Source: Allorhizobium undicola ORS 992 = ATCC 700741 (lineage in GTDB: Bacteria; Pseudomonadota; Alphaproteobacteria; Rhizobiales; Rhizobiaceae). From it: a stretch of DNA of 64,000 bases. The stretch's first letter is position 1. Each line of letters opens with the position of its first letter. The notes under the pieces were generated by a model. The model saw only the letters and a program-made list of their open reading frames with translations. It was not told where the DNA came from and ran no database searches. The stretch lies in assembly GCF_000621665.1 (NCBI RefSeq), contig NZ_JHXQ01000017.1:43070-107069 (forward strand), in the 5' to 3' direction. The position numbers and the translations under genes were made by a program. Below, in pieces: positions 30,722 through 39,081 of this stretch.

Positions 30722-30964
30722 ATGGCAGTCGATCAGGTTTCCGCATTGTCTTCTTCCAGCGCCCTGCCGGAGGCGTCTTCCACGCAGAGCGCGTCCGAAA
30801 CCGCCGCCAGTTCGTCGAAGAAGATTGATCCGAACGCGGAAAGTCAGGTTCTGGAGGCGGCGGTCTCGTCGTTCATTCCGTCGATGATGTCCAACATGAT
30901 GCAGTTGAACAACAGCGTGTTCAACTTCGCCAAGGAAGCGATCGACGAAGGAAACGATAACTGA
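30722..30964 (+). CDS. Small Ser/Ala-rich protein heading the type III secretion operon
   Basis: 80 residues with AAAGGAG before the ATG. The N-terminal half is Ser/Ala-rich and unstructured (VSALSSSSALPEAS), typical of secreted type III substrates; the C-terminal half is an amphipathic helix with VSSFIPSMMSNMMQLNNSVF. No Cys. Size and composition fit a needle/pilus subunit, inner-rod-like protein or early secreted substrate. It is the first gene before nopB/sctI. I do not recognise a family; the Ser/Thr start is shared with the 60-residue protein at 44362. Confidence 0.65.
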   Translation: MAVDQVSALSSSSALPEASSTQSASETAASSSKKIDPNAESQVLEAAVSSFIPSMMSNMMQLNNSVFNFAKEAIDEGNDN

Positions 30965-31242
30965 TCTTGCTTAGCCGTTCGCCCCTTGCTTTCGCTGCGC
31001 CATCCCGGTGCCGCTTGCGTAGGGGATCGAGGCGGGTTGTCAGGTATTGTGTTCAAGAAGGCATCGCGAAGGATTGTCGGTGTGGTGCTTTTCCCGAGAT
31101 GTTGATCGAAAAGTGCTCTAGCGCATTTTCCGCAGAATCGTATCGGGTTTTGCGCGTGGCTTCTTGATTGCCGGGGCCTGGCTTTTTCAGGCTGGGTCCC
31201 GTGCCGAAATGTCCCTTGCAATTGTGTCTGGAGTTGATTGCA

Positions 31243-31737
31243 ATGAGTGCTGAACATTTTTCTGCCGCCGTCACGGCACTTGCGCCGTCATCGAATGAGA
31301 CCAATGTCGCCAATCCCGCCGTGCAGCGGATGATGGACCTCGTGAATGGCGATGTTCAAGGGGTGGCCGATGTCCGTAACAGTCAGCCTGTTTCGCGTAC
31401 GGAGTTTTCCGCCAATAGCCGAATTGCGCCGACATCCGACGGGGTGGTATCCGATGCCGTGGGTCAGGGCAGTCGCGTTGTCGCAAGCGATGGTGCTTCA
31501 GGGGGCTTTTTTCAGAAGATTTCGAATTTTCTGCTTTCCTCCACCGGCAAGGTGTCCGGTGGTGATGCCACGGTTTCGGGTGGAAATCCGGCTTCGGCAA
31601 AGAGTGGTGCTGAAAAGCTCGATCAGGCCATGGAGCGTTTCGAGGAATCGCAGCGTTTTGCAACCGGAACCGCGCTTTTGTCGTCGCTCACCCAGTCTGT
31701 ACTTTCGTCCTCCAAGCGTTTGACGCAGGGGCAGTGA
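31243..31737 (+). CDS. sctI: Probable SctI/NopB-type inner-rod or pilus protein
   Basis: 164 residues from the ATG at 31243 (TGGAG upstream); the frame extends further but that part is unlikely protein. The sequence is Ser/Gly/Val-rich with no Cys. A C-terminal helix (about 125-160, MERFEESQRFATGTALLSSL) resembles the conserved end of type III inner-rod proteins. The gene lies directly upstream of sctJ, exactly where rhizobial loci carry nopB, and has the size of NopB. Identification rests mainly on position. A gap of 278 bases separates it from the 80-residue gene. Confidence 0.62.
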   Translation: MSAEHFSAAVTALAPSSNETNVANPAVQRMMDLVNGDVQGVADVRNSQPVSRTEFSANSRIAPTSDGVVSDAVGQGSRVVASDGASGGFFQKISNFLLSSTGKVSGGDATVSGGNPASAKSGAEKLDQAMERFEESQRFATGTALLSSLTQSVLSSSKRLTQGQ

Positions 31738-31738
31738 C

Positions 31739-32542
31739 ATGGAGAGGTCGATGCCCGCAAATGTGTTTTCACCGTCGCGTATTTCCTTTCGCCACGTTCT
31801 GTTTCTTGCCTCAGCGCTGCTTTTGGCGGGGTGCAGTGAAGATGCGTTGACGGGGCTGGATCAAAAGGATGCGCTGGATGCGCAAATTCTGCTGACCCGT
31901 GCGGGTATCAACGCGCAGATGCGCCCGGCCGATGGCGGAAATTTCACCATTGCGGTGGAGGGCGCAGACCGGGCACGGGCGCTGCAATTGATGGTCGAGG
32001 CGGGTTTGCCGCGGGAAAAGCGCAGCGATATTCCGAAGCTTTTCCCCGGCGACGGCTTTCTCGTGACGCCCTATGAGCAGAAGGCTCGTCTCGGCTATGC
32101 GACGGAACAGCAATTGGCCGAAACCTTGTCCACGCTGGAGGGGGTCGCTTCTGCGCGGGTGCATGTCGTGCTGCCGGAAGATAATGGCCGCGGGCTGGTC
32201 AAGGAAAAGGCGCGCGCGGCAGCCCTCATCCAGTACCGTCCCGGCGCGGACATCGGCGATATAGATGTCAAGGCGCGGGCGATGCTGGTCAATAGCGTAC
32301 GTGGCCTGGCCTATGAGGATGTTTCTGTTGTGGTGAGCCCCTGGGCCGAGGGTGTCACCCCTGCGGCGTTGCCCGATGCCGGTGCCGGCCAGAATGTCGA
32401 GGTCAATCCTGCGGCGGAGCAGGGCAGCGGGCTCTTCTCTTTGTTGCGGGGCAAGCTGATCTTTGTTGTCGCGTCGGTTTTTCTGGCCATAGCCGGCATC
32501 ATGGTTCTTTTGATGCCGGAGCGCCGGGAGAGCCGGAAATGA
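31739..32542 (+). CDS. sctJ: SctJ inner-membrane ring lipoprotein (YscJ/RhcJ)
   Basis: 267 residues, normal for SctJ. A signal peptide with lipobox LLLAGC places the lipidated Cys at about residue 32. The two ring-building domains follow; VEAGLPREKRSDIPKLFPGDG and GVASARVHVVLPEDN are conserved blocks. A C-terminal membrane helix lies at about 238-258. SctJ forms the inner-membrane ring with SctD. An ATG four codons inside has a better ribosome site (GAGAGG) and may be the true start. It overlaps sctK by four bases. Confidence 0.93.
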   Translation: MERSMPANVFSPSRISFRHVLFLASALLLAGCSEDALTGLDQKDALDAQILLTRAGINAQMRPADGGNFTIAVEGADRARALQLMVEAGLPREKRSDIPKLFPGDGFLVTPYEQKARLGYATEQQLAETLSTLEGVASARVHVVLPEDNGRGLVKEKARAAALIQYRPGADIGDIDVKARAMLVNSVRGLAYEDVSVVVSPWAEGVTPAALPDAGAGQNVEVNPAAEQGSGLFSLLRGKLIFVVASVFLAIAGIMVLLMPERRESRK

Positions 32543-33165
32543 CCCCAGCGCGGCGCTCCATGCCACCGGCCTTGATAAGGGCCAGACAAAAGGCTGATCT
32601 TTTGTCTGCGGTGGATTGGGCGGCGGCCCATGCCTGGCCGGTCACGCTTGGCGCAAAGCGGGCGGCGGAGATTTTCGCGCCGACATCGCGCCTGGCGAGG
32701 CGTGGTTATGCAGCGCTTGGACTGTCGCTTGACGAGTTCATGCTCAATGCCGGTGCGGCCGGTGCCGTTGCACTTATGCCGGTGCCCGATTTGACGGTGA
32801 TTGCCCATGCCGCCGGGCTTGCCTACCACCTTCCAGCCTTTCATGGCGTGATTGCCAAGGCCGATATTGAACTGCTTGGTGTCCATCTGGGCCAGGATGC
32901 CGTGTCGCTTGCGCTCGAGCAGGCGCTCAGCGGTTTTCCAATGGCTCAGGAAGGCGTGGCGGATAAGGACGGTCCCGATTTTCCCGATATGGTGCGCGCC
33001 GACGGATGGGCGTTATTGCGCCTCTGGGGAGATCACCATGCGCTGCCCCGGACGTTGCTGTCGCGTTGGCCAAGGCATGATGCCGGTTCCGTCTCGCTTC
33101 ATCTGGGCCGGGGGCTGGCCATCGTCGAGGCGCTGGTTGTCCAAAATGCAAGGGGCCGGTCATGA
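32539..33165 (+). CDS. sctK: SctK-like sorting-platform protein (NolU position)
   Basis: 208 residues, soluble, encoded between sctJ and sctL with four-base overlaps on both sides. This is the place of nolU in rhizobial loci and of sctK in others. SctK proteins are poorly conserved and link the cytoplasmic sorting platform (SctQ, SctL, SctN) to the inner ring. The late GDHHALPRTLLSRWP region is the only segment I would compare with family members. Assignment is by position, size and context. Confidence 0.68.
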   Translation: MTPARRSMPPALIRARQKADLLSAVDWAAAHAWPVTLGAKRAAEIFAPTSRLARRGYAALGLSLDEFMLNAGAAGAVALMPVPDLTVIAHAAGLAYHLPAFHGVIAKADIELLGVHLGQDAVSLALEQALSGFPMAQEGVADKDGPDFPDMVRADGWALLRLWGDHHALPRTLLSRWPRHDAGSVSLHLGRGLAIVEALVVQNARGRS

Positions 33166-33716
33166 GTTTGGATAAGCGTATCATTCCGGCGGTTGAGATG
33201 GGTGAGCTTCTGGAAGCGTCCGCCCTTCTCGAGAAGGCGCGCGTCACACTTGAGGATGCCCGTGAACAGGCTGCCACCTTGATGAAGGATGCCCGTGACA
33301 CAGGCTATCGCGACGGCCTTGAGCAGGGCCTGCGGGAGGGATTTTCCCGAACGGAAGCGGTCGTTCGAGAGGCTCACGCAGATTTGCGCAGCATGGAGGG
33401 CGAAGTTGAAGCCGTCGTGGTTCGGTCGATCGGGCTCGTACTGGGAGCGATCGAGCATGATGACCTCACTCGCAGGCTGGTTGCCAGAGCTGTTGCAGAT
33501 GTCAACGAACAACGATCCCTTCGCCTGATGGTCGCGGCGGAAGACGAAAAGCTGGTTCGCAGCGCGACGGAAACGCTTCAGCCGGGGCTTGAAATCGTTG
33601 TGGATCGCTTTCTGGTCGCTGGCGAGATGACGCTGGAAAGCCCGTCCATGCGGCGACAAATCGGGTTGAAGGAGCAGATCAGCCAGCTTCTGGAGGCGCT
33701 GAGCCATGGAAGATGA
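33162..33716 (+). CDS. sctL: SctL-like ATPase regulator (NolV/YscL)
   Basis: 184 residues. A helical, charged N-terminal half (about 10-75) with GYRDGLEQGLREGFS recalls the glycine-containing helix of FliH/SctL stators; the rest forms the ATPase-binding C-terminal domain. SctL holds the SctN ATPase at the export gate. The start overlaps the sctK stop; the end overlaps sctN by 11 bases. Position and fold agree with NolV of rhizobia. Confidence 0.82.
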   Translation: MSLDKRIIPAVEMGELLEASALLEKARVTLEDAREQAATLMKDARDTGYRDGLEQGLREGFSRTEAVVREAHADLRSMEGEVEAVVVRSIGLVLGAIEHDDLTRRLVARAVADVNEQRSLRLMVAAEDEKLVRSATETLQPGLEIVVDRFLVAGEMTLESPSMRRQIGLKEQISQLLEALSHGR

Positions 33717-35076
33717 ACTGAGAACGGATAGGAATGATGCTGCCAGAAGGGCCGGTCATGACGCTCTCGGGCGGATGCAGGCGCGCTTGCAGACGCTTGC
33801 TCCGCGCAGGGAAAGCGGCCGCGTCACAAAGGTTTCGGGGCCACTCGTGCAGGCGCAATTGCCTGCCGTGCGCATCGGTGAGTTGTGTGAATTGCGGGAG
33901 CCGGGAGAAGGGCGCATCGGATATGGCGAGGTGGTCGGCATAGAAGGCGATCACGCGCTTCTGTCTTTGCATGGCGATACACGCGGACTGTCGCTCAGAA
34001 CGGAAGTGGTGCCGACAGGACAGACGCCGACCGTCGCGGTTGGTGAATTTCTGCTGGGCGCGGTGATCGATGCCCATGGCAATGTGCTGCGCCCAGCCTT
34101 TGACCGGCAGGAGAAGGCGGGCGGCAACAGGGCGCAGCCGCTCCATTCCGATCCGCCGCCGCCCTTGAGGAAACGTGGGATAGACAGGCCTTTGCTGACG
34201 GGAATCTCCGCCATCGACGCCATGCTGACCTGTGGCGAAGGCCAGCGCATCGGTATCTTCGGGTCGCCGGGGGCGGGTAAATCCACATTGATTTCCCAGA
34301 TTATCAAGAACAGTTCGGCGGAGATTGTCGTCTGCGCGCTGGTTGGCGAACGCGGGCGTGAGGTCAGCGAATTTGTGGCCGAGGTCATGCCCGGCAATGC
34401 CGCCTCCAACGCCGTGCTGGTTGTTGCAACCTCCGACCGGCCTTCGCTGGAGCGATACAAGGCTGTTCTCACGGCCATGTCCGTGGCAGAATATTTCCGG
34501 GATCAGGGCCGAAGGGTTTTGCTGGTCGTGGATAGCGTAACCCGCGTGGCGCGTGCCTTGCGCGAAATTGGGCTGGCCGCGGGCGAACCGCCGGTCAGGC
34601 GGGGCTATCCGCCCTCGGTTTTTGCTGCCCTTCCGCGTATTTTCGAGCGCTCCGGCAATGGCGAGCGCGGGACGATGACGGCATTTTACACTGTTCTTGT
34701 CGAGGGCGAGGAGCAGGAAGACCCGATTGCCGAGGAAACCCGCTCGCTTCTCGATGGGCATATCATTTTGTCCGACCGCATTGCCCAATCCGGCCATTAT
34801 CCGGCCATCGATGTGCTGCGCAGCCGCAGCCGCACGATGAATGCCGTGGTGACGCCCGCCCATCGCGCTGCCGCCGACCGGGTGCGCTCAATGCTGTCGC
34901 TCTATAAGGATGTCGAACTTCTGATCCGCGTCGGCGAGTATCAGGCGGGGCGTGATGCCGACGTCGATGAGGCCGTGGCGAAGCGTCCCGACATTCTGAG
35001 ATTTCTTTATGGAGAAGCCGCCGCTCCCTCTGGCATCGCCGAGGTTGAGGCCAGACTGGAGGCGTTGGCGCGATGA
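33706..35076 (+). CDS. sctN: SctN type III secretion ATPase
   Basis: 456 residues. Walker A GSPGAGKSTL near residue 186 and Walker B-type VLLVVDSVTRVARALRE near residue 270 are intact. ALVGERGREVSEF and GYPPSVFAALPRI are standard for type III and flagellar ATPases, and the C-terminal region is complete. As a hexamer it detaches chaperones and helps unfold substrates at the export gate. It follows sctL and overlaps sctQ by four bases; in rhizobial loci an sctO gene (y4yJ) would stand here, but it is absent from this position. Confidence 0.96.
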   Translation: MEDELRTDRNDAARRAGHDALGRMQARLQTLAPRRESGRVTKVSGPLVQAQLPAVRIGELCELREPGEGRIGYGEVVGIEGDHALLSLHGDTRGLSLRTEVVPTGQTPTVAVGEFLLGAVIDAHGNVLRPAFDRQEKAGGNRAQPLHSDPPPPLRKRGIDRPLLTGISAIDAMLTCGEGQRIGIFGSPGAGKSTLISQIIKNSSAEIVVCALVGERGREVSEFVAEVMPGNAASNAVLVVATSDRPSLERYKAVLTAMSVAEYFRDQGRRVLLVVDSVTRVARALREIGLAAGEPPVRRGYPPSVFAALPRIFERSGNGERGTMTAFYTVLVEGEEQEDPIAEETRSLLDGHIILSDRIAQSGHYPAIDVLRSRSRTMNAVVTPAHRAAADRVRSMLSLYKDVELLIRVGEYQAGRDADVDEAVAKRPDILRFLYGEAAAPSGIAEVEARLEALAR

Positions 35077-36077
35077 ACATGACCTTGCGTTCCGGACCAC
35101 GGGCCGTTCAGCGCCGCCATTGCGATTACGGCGGGCTTGAGCCTGCCGTCTTCGGCCTTGGCAAATACGCCGCCTCCTTTCGGCCCATCGACATCGAGGT
35201 GGCGAAGGATAAGTTGGCGCAGCCGCAGCTTTTGCGGCTGGCCTGCGGCAACCGCCGTATCGATGTTCTTCTTGCGCAAGACAATGTGCAGCTGCTGGCC
35301 GGGCGGCTTGAACCGCTGCTTGACTGGAACGAGGCAGACCCGCAGGCCAGAGCTGCCATTCTCGAATATTTCTTCGCCGATGCAATCGAGGCTTTCGAAA
35401 ACCGCTGCGGTTTTCCGGTCAGTTTCGAAAGGATCGCGGCGCTGGAAGGTGATGCTGCCAGCGTGAATTTTGCTCTAGAACTGGCGTGGAACGGGCTGAA
35501 TATACCGCTTGCCCTGCAACTCGACGCAGAAAGCCATGCCGCAATCCTGCGCTGGGCCAGCCTTTTGCCACGCCGCCGTCTGACCGCGATCAATGTCCCC
35601 GTTTCCATTCGCCGGGCACATTGCACGCTGACACTGGCTGAATTGCGCGCCCTGCGGATTGGCGAGGGGATTGTTCTTGGCCTGCGTCAAGCCGAACAGG
35701 CCGTTGCCGTTACGGCAGATCGTTACGCCGCCTTGTGCCGCATAGGCCCGGAAGGCGCAGTGCTAGATGGCCCCCTGCTGGGCGCCCCAACAGGAATGAA
35801 GAGGCACTTCATGATGGAAGAACAGAGTGACGATACCGATAAGGGACAAGCCCTTACCGCCGTGTCCGACATACCGATCCGCCTGGTCTTCGAAGCCGGA
35901 CGCCTGGATATGCCGCTGGCGGAGCTGGAACGTATCGGCGAGGGGCATGTCTTCCCGCTGGATCGGCCTTTGTCCGATGCGGTGGATATTCTTGCCAATG
36001 GCCGCCGCATCGGGCGCGGGGAAATTGTCACGGTGGATGGCTTGACGGCTGTCCGGGTTACAGCGCTGGACAACTGA
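35073..36077 (+). CDS. sctQ: SctQ cytoplasmic ring protein
   Basis: 334 residues. The C-terminal 70 residues form a SpoA (FliN-like) domain, IRLVFEAGRLDMPLAELERI and HVFPLDRPLSDAVDI, the hallmark of SctQ. An earlier SpoA-like region lies around 180-230. SctQ builds the pods of the sorting platform. The start is ATGA-overlapped with sctN, and the stop shares one base with the sctR start. Internal translation of a short SctQ-C form, known in other species, would need a start near residue 250-255; an ATG at 35811-35813 precedes this region. Confidence 0.9.
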   Translation: MNMTLRSGPRAVQRRHCDYGGLEPAVFGLGKYAASFRPIDIEVAKDKLAQPQLLRLACGNRRIDVLLAQDNVQLLAGRLEPLLDWNEADPQARAAILEYFFADAIEAFENRCGFPVSFERIAALEGDAASVNFALELAWNGLNIPLALQLDAESHAAILRWASLLPRRRLTAINVPVSIRRAHCTLTLAELRALRIGEGIVLGLRQAEQAVAVTADRYAALCRIGPEGAVLDGPLLGAPTGMKRHFMMEEQSDDTDKGQALTAVSDIPIRLVFEAGRLDMPLAELERIGEGHVFPLDRPLSDAVDILANGRRIGRGEIVTVDGLTAVRVTALDN

Positions 36078-36730
36078 TGGATCAGAGCTTTCCTCTCACT
36101 CAGGGCCTTGCCGCGATGGCGGCAATATCCTTTCTGCCGGTTATTGCGGTTGTGGCAACCTGTTTCACCAAGATTTCCGTCGTGCTGCTCATCGTGCGCA
36201 ATGCGATCGGCATTCAGCAGACACCGCCCAACCTGCTGGTCTTTGCCGTCGCCATCGTACTGTCTGTTTTCGTCATGCATCCTGTGTTGCAGGAATGCTG
36301 GCAATTATTGCTGGTCAATAGCGACCGTTTCGACACGCTGGCGGGCATAACGGGAGCAATGGCAACCATTGCCCAGCCCTTGAAAGCATTCATGCTGAAA
36401 TTTTCGCAGCCTGAGGTGCGGGAATTTTTCGTCGCGGCCTCCGAGAAGATCCGCGCGGGCTCGGCAGCGCAAACCCTGACGCCGGACGACGTGATGGTGC
36501 TCACGCCAAGCTTCCTCGTCTCCGAACTCACCCGCGCCTTCCAGATCGGATTCCTGATCTATCTGCCCTTTCTGATGATCGACTTTGCCGTTTCGGCCAT
36601 TCTGGTTGCACTCGGAATGCAGATGATGTCGCCGACCGTGGTGTCCACGCCGCTGAAACTGCTGCTGTTCGTGGCAATTGACGGCTGGCGGCGGCTGCTG
36701 GAGGGACTGGTTCTGTCTTATGTCGGCTAG
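36077..36730 (+). CDS. sctR: SctR export-gate membrane protein
   Basis: 217 residues, standard length. The N-terminal CFTKISVVLLIVRNAIG and the helix near the end, PLKLLLFVAIDGWRRLLEGL, are signature regions of SctR/FliP. It contributes five copies to the export gate with SctS and SctT. The LIYLPFLMIDFAVSAILVALGMQMM segment includes the methionine gasket region. Start overlaps the sctQ stop. Confidence 0.96.
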   Translation: MDQSFPLTQGLAAMAAISFLPVIAVVATCFTKISVVLLIVRNAIGIQQTPPNLLVFAVAIVLSVFVMHPVLQECWQLLLVNSDRFDTLAGITGAMATIAQPLKAFMLKFSQPEVREFFVAASEKIRAGSAAQTLTPDDVMVLTPSFLVSELTRAFQIGFLIYLPFLMIDFAVSAILVALGMQMMSPTVVSTPLKLLLFVAIDGWRRLLEGLVLSYVG

Positions 36731-36799
36731 GAAAACAAAAGCTTAGAGAGCTACTGAGAAAATTGCCACAGCGCGCCGGGATATTTTGGAAAGGTGAAC

Positions 36800-37069
36800 A
36801 TGCCGGAAGATCAGGTTGCTGCCGAAATCAGCATGTCCGTCACATCGACATTTGCACTTGCCGGGCCGTTGCTTGGCATTGCAGCACTTCTGGGCGTGGT
36901 GATCGCCATTTTTCAGGCGGCAACCCAAATTCAGGAACAGACAATTTCGCAGATCGTCAAGATTTTTGCCATCTCGCTTTGTCTTCTGGCCTTTGGGCGC
37001 ACGCTGGCATCGCCGCTGATCGAGCATTCTATCCACATCATGAATGATTTTCCCACCATGGTGCGCTGA
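36800..37069 (+). CDS. sctS: SctS export-gate membrane protein
   Basis: 89 residues from the ATG at 36800, with GGAAAGG upstream; a GTG two codons earlier is possible. Two membrane hairpin helices, with LAGPLLGIAALLGVVIAIFQA and TQIQEQTISQIVKIFAI, match SctS/FliQ closely. It packs against SctR and SctT in the export gate. It lies 69 bases after sctR. Confidence 0.93.
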   Translation: MPEDQVAAEISMSVTSTFALAGPLLGIAALLGVVIAIFQAATQIQEQTISQIVKIFAISLCLLAFGRTLASPLIEHSIHIMNDFPTMVR

Positions 37070-37075
37070 GGACAG

Positions 37076-37888
37076 ATGTTGCACGCGGGCACGGCACTGA
37101 TTACCGGGGAAATGGCCGGACCTGCGGCGGCCATGCTGGGTGGGGCGCGGGCCTTGGGGATCATGCTGATCTTCCCGTTGTTTTCGCTTTTCAATATTAC
37201 CGGCATATTGCGGTTTGGTCTTGCCATAGGCCTTTCCGGCCCCTCTGTGGCGCTGGCCTTTGCAAGCCTTGCGACCGGGCAGACAAGCTATTTCGATTTC
37301 GCTGCTCTCTCCTTCAAGGAATTCTGCGTAGGCGCGCTGGTAGGAACGGGGCTTGGACTGCCTTTCTGGGCTGCGCAGGCCGCCGGCGACATGACGGATA
37401 TTTACCGTGGCGCCAATGCCGCCAATCTGTTCGATCAGGTCAACGCGCTTGAAACCACGCCGCTTGGCCAGTTTCTGCTTTCCGTGGCGCTGATGCTGTT
37501 CGTGGCGGCGGGCGGGATTGTCGATCTCATGGGCATTTTCTATCACTCCTTCGCCTTCTGGCCCTTGCTGGTGATGCAGCCGGATTTTCCAGGCGATGGT
37601 TTGGCGCTTATCCTTGATCTCTTTTCACGGCTGTTCCTGCTGGGTTCGGTGCTGGCCTCGCCTTTCATCATCTTAACCTGTGCGCTGGAGCTTTCAGTGG
37701 CTTTTGTCAGTCGCTCCGCCCGCCAGTTTCCGTTGGGTGACAGTCTTGCAACCTTCAAGAACCTTGCCGTGGCGGTCATTCTCGTCGTCTACGTCATGTT
37801 CATGGGCAGCTATGTCAAACAGGCCTGGGTGGGAGGATTCAACGAGCTGACCGCCATCATGGATGGAGCGCTGCGTGGGAAAGAGTGA
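37076..37888 (+). CDS. sctT: SctT export-gate membrane protein
   Basis: 270 residues, about seven membrane helices, standard for SctT/FliR. The block GLGLPFWAAQAAGDMTDIYRG is a typical conserved region. SctT completes the SctR5-SctT1-SctS4 gate. GAGGACAG precedes the start, 6 bases after the sctS stop, and its 3' end overlaps sctU. Confidence 0.94.
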   Translation: MLHAGTALITGEMAGPAAAMLGGARALGIMLIFPLFSLFNITGILRFGLAIGLSGPSVALAFASLATGQTSYFDFAALSFKEFCVGALVGTGLGLPFWAAQAAGDMTDIYRGANAANLFDQVNALETTPLGQFLLSVALMLFVAAGGIVDLMGIFYHSFAFWPLLVMQPDFPGDGLALILDLFSRLFLLGSVLASPFIILTCALELSVAFVSRSARQFPLGDSLATFKNLAVAVILVVYVMFMGSYVKQAWVGGFNELTAIMDGALRGKE

Positions 37889-38681
37889 CGATACGGAAGA
37901 AAAGAGCCTGCCGCCAACGCAGGTAAAAATCCGGCGGCTACGACGCGAAGGTCAGGTGCCGCGCTCCAAAGATCTGCCTCTGGCTATTTCTCTGCTTGCC
38001 GTCACGGCCTATATCCTGTGGACCTTTCCGCAACACTTGCGCAAGCTGGCCGACAGTTTTGGCTTCATGCTGGCAGCGATAGGCGAGGATGATCCCGGTG
38101 AGGCGGTTGCGGTGGCGCTGTCGCAGACAGGGGCGGCGACGCTTCAGATCATCTGGCCGCCCATGCTGATGGCGCTTGTGGTCACGGTCATCATGTCGAT
38201 CATCGATGCGCAGGGTTTTCCGATGGCCATGAAAAACATGGCGCCTGATTTCAATCGGCTCAATCCGGTCGAGGGTTTGAAGAAGATTTTTTCGCTGTCC
38301 AGCCTCTCGGAATTTCTGAAAGGCCTGTTCAAACTGCTTCTGCTGGCCGTGGCCGGCAGCGGGGCGGCCCTTTATTTCCTGAATGCCGTGTTCTGGTCGC
38401 CCGTGTGCGGAGAGGCCTGTTCCGTCAGTACGGCCGTGTATTTCATTGCGACCTTGCTGGTTATCGGCGCCTTCATTCTTTTGCTTTTTGCGGGGCTGGA
38501 CATACGTCTTTCTCGCGCGCTGTTTCGCTGGGAACATCGCATGACGAAGACGGAAGCCCGCCGCGAACACAAGGATACCCAGGGCGACCCGAAGATCAAA
38601 TCCGCACGCAAACAAATCGGTGCGGAAATGCGTTCTGCCCCACCCCGCAAGGCAGGCCCGCCAGATCGTCCTTCGGCTTAG
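37863..38681 (+). CDS. sctU: SctU export-switch protein, truncated before the NPTH site
   Basis: 272 residues; normal SctU has about 350. The N-terminal KTQ-type opening (LPPTQVKIRRLRREGQVPRS) and four membrane helices are present, then the linker EHKDTQGDPKIKSARKQIG. The protein stops about 20 residues later, so the conserved autocleavage motif NPTH and the whole cytoplasmic domain after it are missing. None of the other frames downstream encodes it. The stop codon (TAG 38679-38681) is immediately followed by a palindromic repeat, so the end was probably replaced. Without the domain, substrate switching should fail or be constitutively set. GTG at 37875, with GGAG seven bases upstream, may be the real start. 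Confidence 0.88.
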   Translation: MERCVGKSDDTEEKSLPPTQVKIRRLRREGQVPRSKDLPLAISLLAVTAYILWTFPQHLRKLADSFGFMLAAIGEDDPGEAVAVALSQTGAATLQIIWPPMLMALVVTVIMSIIDAQGFPMAMKNMAPDFNRLNPVEGLKKIFSLSSLSEFLKGLFKLLLLAVAGSGAALYFLNAVFWSPVCGEACSVSTAVYFIATLLVIGAFILLLFAGLDIRLSRALFRWEHRMTKTEARREHKDTQGDPKIKSARKQIGAEMRSAPPRKAGPPDRPSA

Positions 38682-38820
38682 GGTGTGTGGGTATTCAACG
38701 TTAGTCGGGCTGCAAACGGTAATTTGCTGGGCTTACCTGGGCTCATGTACACTAAGTACACTCCGCTCCGGTTCTCAAAAATCACCGTTTTCGCCTCGCC
38801 AAACGTCGAATACTCACCCA
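38682..38820. repeat. Imperfect palindromic repeat, family C, copy 1
   Basis: GGGTATTCAACGTT on the left pairs with AACGTCGAATACTCACCC on the right, with GCAAACGGTAATTT / AAAATCACCGTTTTCGC inside and TGTACACTAAGTACA at the centre. A second copy lies at 50148-50276. It begins directly at the end of the shortened sctU. The rest of the gap to 39007 is AT-rich and holds no gene. Confidence 0.85.
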
Positions 38821-39007
38821 ATCTGGATAATTTCTAAGTAAAACCGTAAATACATTTTTGCTGATAAAGCTTTAATTCAATGTTTTTAGAGCGAAATTTG
38901 TTTTGTCAAGCGCATAAATGACGATGTAAAACCTCAAAAGATGCTGAAGTATTCTTCAGGATGAAACTGGCTTGAGGAATTATACAGTCATGTGCCGCAG
39001 GCAAAAG

Positions 39008-39035
39008 AAAACCGCGCCGGGCGGGGCGCGGTTTT
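39008..39035 (-). terminator. Rho-independent terminator of the harpin/pectate-lyase gene
   Basis: A short GC-rich stem, CCGCGCC / GGCGCGG, is flanked by AAAA and TTTT on either side, so a T run follows the stem on the minus strand (TTTTCTTTTG). It lies 47 bases past the stop of the leftward gene. Confidence 0.8.
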
Positions 39036-39081
39036 CAGTTTCTCCCATCCGACGAAGGGCGATGGATGGGAGGATGGGTGA

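Noticed and set aside
30722..38681. Flagellar export apparatus instead of a secretion system
   Set aside because: SctJ is a lipoprotein of YscJ type, an FHA-like SctD and a secretin piece are present, and no hook, rod or flagellin genes occur.
38620..38841. Possible frameshifted remainder of sctU
   Set aside because: None of the frames after 38620 contains NPTH or flanking conserved residues; the DNA is a palindromic repeat.
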